A stretch of 64,000 nucleotides of DNA, taken from Duganella sp. Leaf126. Its GTDB lineage: Bacteria > Pseudomonadota > Gammaproteobacteria > Burkholderiales > Burkholderiaceae_D. A program made the translations under genes and the position numbers. The notes under the pieces were generated by a model. The model saw only the letters and a program-made list of their open reading frames with translations, searched no databases and was not told where the DNA came from. Where the stretch lies: positions 120,528-184,527 of the forward strand of contig NZ_LMNW01000031.1 in the NCBI RefSeq assembly GCF_001423125.1, given 5' to 3'. Position 1 is the stretch's first letter, and the number at the start of each line of letters is the position of its first letter. Below, piece by piece: positions 61,635 to 64,000 of the stretch.

Positions 61635-63833
61635 ATGACCATGCGTCGTTCATTGTTGATTGGCAGTGCGCTGCTGCTCCCTGCTGCCCCCCATGTTACG
61701 GCCATGGCCGCCGACGAAAAACAGCCCCTGCAACAAGTGGAGATCAACGGCCCCGACAGCGGGCAGCGACGGCGCGACGACAGCCTCGGTCGCATCGCGG
61801 TGGGCCGCGACGCGCTGCAACGCTACGGCGATACCTCGCTGGCCGACGTCCTCAAGCGCCAGCCCGGCCTGTCCGTGGTCGGCGGCGAACTGCGCATGCG
61901 CGGCCTCGGTGGCGGCTATACCCGGATCCTGATCGACGGCCAGCCGGCACCGGCCAACTTCGACCCCGCCACGCTGTCGCCGGACCTGGTGGAACGCGTG
62001 GAGCTACAGCGCAGCGCGCAAGCGGACGCCAGCATGCAATCGATAGCGGGCACGCTCAACATCGTGTTGCGCAAGGCCACCGGCGCAGCGCGCGGCAGCG
62101 CCAAGCTCAGCGCCGAGCGGCAGGCCGGCGTCACCAGCCCGGCGGCGACCGCGCAGTGGATCGGTCGCAACGGCTTGCTCGGCTACGGACTGACGACCAC
62201 CGTCATCGTCCCGCAGCGGCGCGACGATGCCCTCACCGACAGCTACGCGCGCCGCGCCGCCGCTACCGCCAGCCAAGTGATCGTGGCGCAGCGCCGCCTG
62301 CGCGAGCGCCAGGACAGCCGCACCCGGCGTTTTACCGCGGCGCCCCGCCTCGACGCCAGACTGGACGGCGGCAGCAGCGTGACGTGGCAGGGCCTGGTCG
62401 ATCTGGCGCAGCTTGCTGCCGACGGCACGCAATCGGAACACACCGTGACCGGCCTGCCCACTGCCTGGCCCGAAAACGGGTGGCGCAGCCGGTCCGATGA
62501 CCGGCTGCTGAAATCCGACCTCGGCTGGGAGCAGCGTTTCGGCACATGCAAGCTGACCTTGAGAGCGGGACTGGACGCCAGCCACCGCGACAGCCGCTAC
62601 CGCTTCCTTGGCGTGGACGCTGCCGGCAATGCCGGCCTGGACCGGGCCGTCGCGTCGCTGGCCGACGAGCGCCGCGCCAGCACCAGCGGCAAATACCTGG
62701 CGCCGCTCAGCGCCAGTCACGACATCGCCATCGGCTGGGACGCCTCGCGCGTGCGCCGCGCGGAGACCCGCCATCAGCGCGACAGCGGTCATGGCGACGA
62801 CGCCGGTTCGGACGCGCCCGCCGTGACCACGCTCGACCAGGATTACGCGGCAACGGTGCACCAGCTGGCGCTGTTCGCGCAGGACGAGTGGACGGTCTCG
62901 CCGCGCCTGCAAGCCTACCTGGGCCTGCGCTGGGAAGGGCTGGCCACGCGGGTGGCACTGCCTGGCGCGGCCGGCGCTACCGGCGCCACCAGCACCACCG
63001 GCGCCACTAACACTACCACCACCACCGCCCGCGTCTGGAGTCCCGTGGCGCAACTGGTCTGGAAGCTGCCCGACAGCGCGCGCACGCAGTTGCGGCTGGC
63101 GCTGGCGCGCACGTATAAGGCGCCGCAGCCGCGCGACCTGGTGCCGCGCCGCTACACGGTCAACAACGACAACAGTGCTACCCAGCCCGATTACCAGGGC
63201 AATCCGCTGCTGCGCCCCGAGCTGGCCTGGGGGCTCGATGCGGCGCTCGAAGTCGGCTTTGCCCGCGACGCCATGCTCAGCGTCTCGGCCTATGCACGGC
63301 GCATCCGCGACGTGGTGCAGCGGCAGTTATGGCAGGAAAACGGCGTGTGGGTGAGCAGCCCGGTCAACCATGGCAACGCCAGCGTGCACGGACTGGAACT
63401 CGATATGCGCCTGCCGCTCATGCCCGCAGCCGGCCTCGACCTGCACGCCAACGTCGGCCGCAACTGGTCGCGGGTGGACGCGGTGGCCGGTCCCGACAAC
63501 CGCCTCGGCAACCAGGCGCCGCTGACGGCGAACCTGGGGCTCGACAGGAAGACGGCCGGCGGCCTGAGCGCCGGCGCCAATCTGCGCCTGGTCGGCGGCT
63601 GGCGCGCTGCCACGGCGCAGTCGCTGACCGATACCACCGGCGTGGTGCGCGAACTGGAAGCCTATGCCGCATGGCCGGCGGCGGGCGGCCACTGGCGGCT
63701 GACACTGGCCAATCTGCTGCGCCCCGACCGCCGCTCGGCAGTGCGCTACGACGATGGCGTCGACAGCAGCGAGCGCTACACCGCGCGGCCGCAACATCCG
63801 CTGGTACGGCTGCAGTACGAGGTGCAACGCTGA
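61635..63833 (+). CDS. TonB-dependent receptor, divergent from the two-component system (732 aa)
   Basis: Signal peptide (about 1-25), TonB-box-like segment (LQQVEINGPDSG), plug at about 40-150 (LADVLKRQPGLSVVGG, GGYTRILIDGQPAPANFD) and a barrel. A Thr/Ala/Gly low-complexity loop near residues 440-460 is encoded by a run rich in ACC and GGC codons. ATG 61635 is chosen as the nearest start of a signal peptide; 61641 is possible. It has no N-terminal signalling extension, so it is not a FecA-type transducer. The 148-base gap shared with the divergent kinase gene holds both promoters. The substrate is unknown. Confidence 0.9.
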   Translation: MTMRRSLLIGSALLLPAAPHVTAMAADEKQPLQQVEINGPDSGQRRRDDSLGRIAVGRDALQRYGDTSLADVLKRQPGLSVVGGELRMRGLGGGYTRILIDGQPAPANFDPATLSPDLVERVELQRSAQADASMQSIAGTLNIVLRKATGAARGSAKLSAERQAGVTSPAATAQWIGRNGLLGYGLTTTVIVPQRRDDALTDSYARRAAATASQVIVAQRRLRERQDSRTRRFTAAPRLDARLDGGSSVTWQGLVDLAQLAADGTQSEHTVTGLPTAWPENGWRSRSDDRLLKSDLGWEQRFGTCKLTLRAGLDASHRDSRYRFLGVDAAGNAGLDRAVASLADERRASTSGKYLAPLSASHDIAIGWDASRVRRAETRHQRDSGHGDDAGSDAPAVTTLDQDYAATVHQLALFAQDEWTVSPRLQAYLGLRWEGLATRVALPGAAGATGATSTTGATNTTTTTARVWSPVAQLVWKLPDSARTQLRLALARTYKAPQPRDLVPRRYTVNNDNSATQPDYQGNPLLRPELAWGLDAALEVGFARDAMLSVSAYARRIRDVVQRQLWQENGVWVSSPVNHGNASVHGLELDMRLPLMPAAGLDLHANVGRNWSRVDAVAGPDNRLGNQAPLTANLGLDRKTAGGLSAGANLRLVGGWRAATAQSLTDTTGVVRELEAYAAWPAAGGHWRLTLANLLRPDRRSAVRYDDGVDSSERYTARPQHPLVRLQYEVQR

Positions 63834-63844
63834 CGGCGCTGTCG

Positions 63845-64000
63845 CTAGCCGGTTACCGGCTCAGCCAGGTAATTATTCTTCACCCGCACATAATGTTCGG
63901 CCGAATACCGGAGATAGGCGATTTCCTCGGCGCTCAGGGCCCGGACCTTGGCTGCCGGACGGCCGATGTAGAGGTGGCCGCTTTCGAGCACCTTGCCGGG
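63845..64000 (-). CDS. C-terminal part of a gamma-carbonic-anhydrase-family protein (5' end outside the window)
   Basis: The last 51 codons are present, ending in TAG at 63847-63845. GRPAAKVRALSAEEIAYLR and SAEHYVRVKNNYL are the usual C-terminal helix of YrdA/PaaY-type left-handed beta-helix proteins; VLESGHLYIGRPA is the last coil turn. Whether it has carbonic anhydrase activity cannot be seen, because the metal-binding His lie in the missing part. It converges on the fifth receptor gene with an 11-base gap. Confidence 0.85.
   Translation of the reverse strand, partial: PGKVLESGHLYIGRPAAKVRALSAEEIAYLRYSAEHYVRVKNNYLAEPVTG

Overview
The window is GC-rich chromosomal DNA from a betaproteobacterium, most likely Oxalobacteraceae (Massilia / Duganella / Janthinobacterium type). 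This rests on the dapA-bamC order, five TonB-dependent receptors in 64 kb, a PEP-CTERM protein, the four-gene ligase-associated DNA repair cassette, and the general character of the proteins. No tRNA, rRNA, insertion sequence, phage gene or CRISPR array was recognised.

Layout. 1-1919: the end of a probable hemP, a small unknown gene and a coiled-coil DUF2325 gene. 2073-4853: a TonB-dependent receptor with a clear terminator. 5115-9600: a five-gene minus-strand operon (PepSY membrane protein, DUF2271, DUF4198, ApbE, membrane-anchored flavodoxin/FNR reductase) behind a perfect 21-bp Fur-type palindrome. It reads as an iron-starvation electron-transfer system with a covalent flavin carrier. 10359-17077: the ligase-associated helicase / exonuclease / DNA ligase / PdeM cassette, every junction overlapping; the helicase carries a 24-bp minisatellite. 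17198-18932: a small unknown gene, free-methionine-R-sulfoxide reductase and a double YCII protein. 19031-22684: a secreted metalloprotease ending in a dockerin, followed at once by a cohesin-domain PEP-CTERM protein. 22831-25359: another receptor. 25624-29005: a stress group (manganese catalase, DUF892 ferritin-like, KGG-type stress protein, Dps).

29241-33992: a tightly overlapping operon of sialidase-like protein, two membrane proteins and an LTA-synthase-type sulfatase-fold enzyme, closed by a strong terminator. 34080-39449: GH43 glycosidase and a large carbohydrate-type receptor. 39981-55738: mainly housekeeping genes (mutS and a coupled unknown gene, slyD, roxA-like oxygenase, an abundant-looking Ala-rich lipoprotein, bamC, dapA, a methyltransferase, an M50 protease, a Sua5/YciO protein, htpX, a PHP phosphatase, an alpha/beta hydrolase, hslO, a bile-acid-sodium-symporter-family transporter and a small lipoprotein). 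55804-59544: four PhoB half-sites at exact 11-bp spacing upstream of a receptor and a coupled Tat-exported glycerophosphodiesterase, a probable phosphate-starvation scavenging operon. 59652-63833: a LytTR response regulator and LytS-type kinase divergent from a fifth receptor. The window ends inside a gamma-carbonic-anhydrase-family gene.

The most interesting items are the cohesin/dockerin pair joined to PEP-CTERM sorting, the Fur-boxed flavinylation operon with a visible acceptor motif, the PhoB-controlled receptor/phosphodiesterase pair, and the repeat-bearing DNA repair helicase. All functional statements come from reading the sequence; no database search was run.
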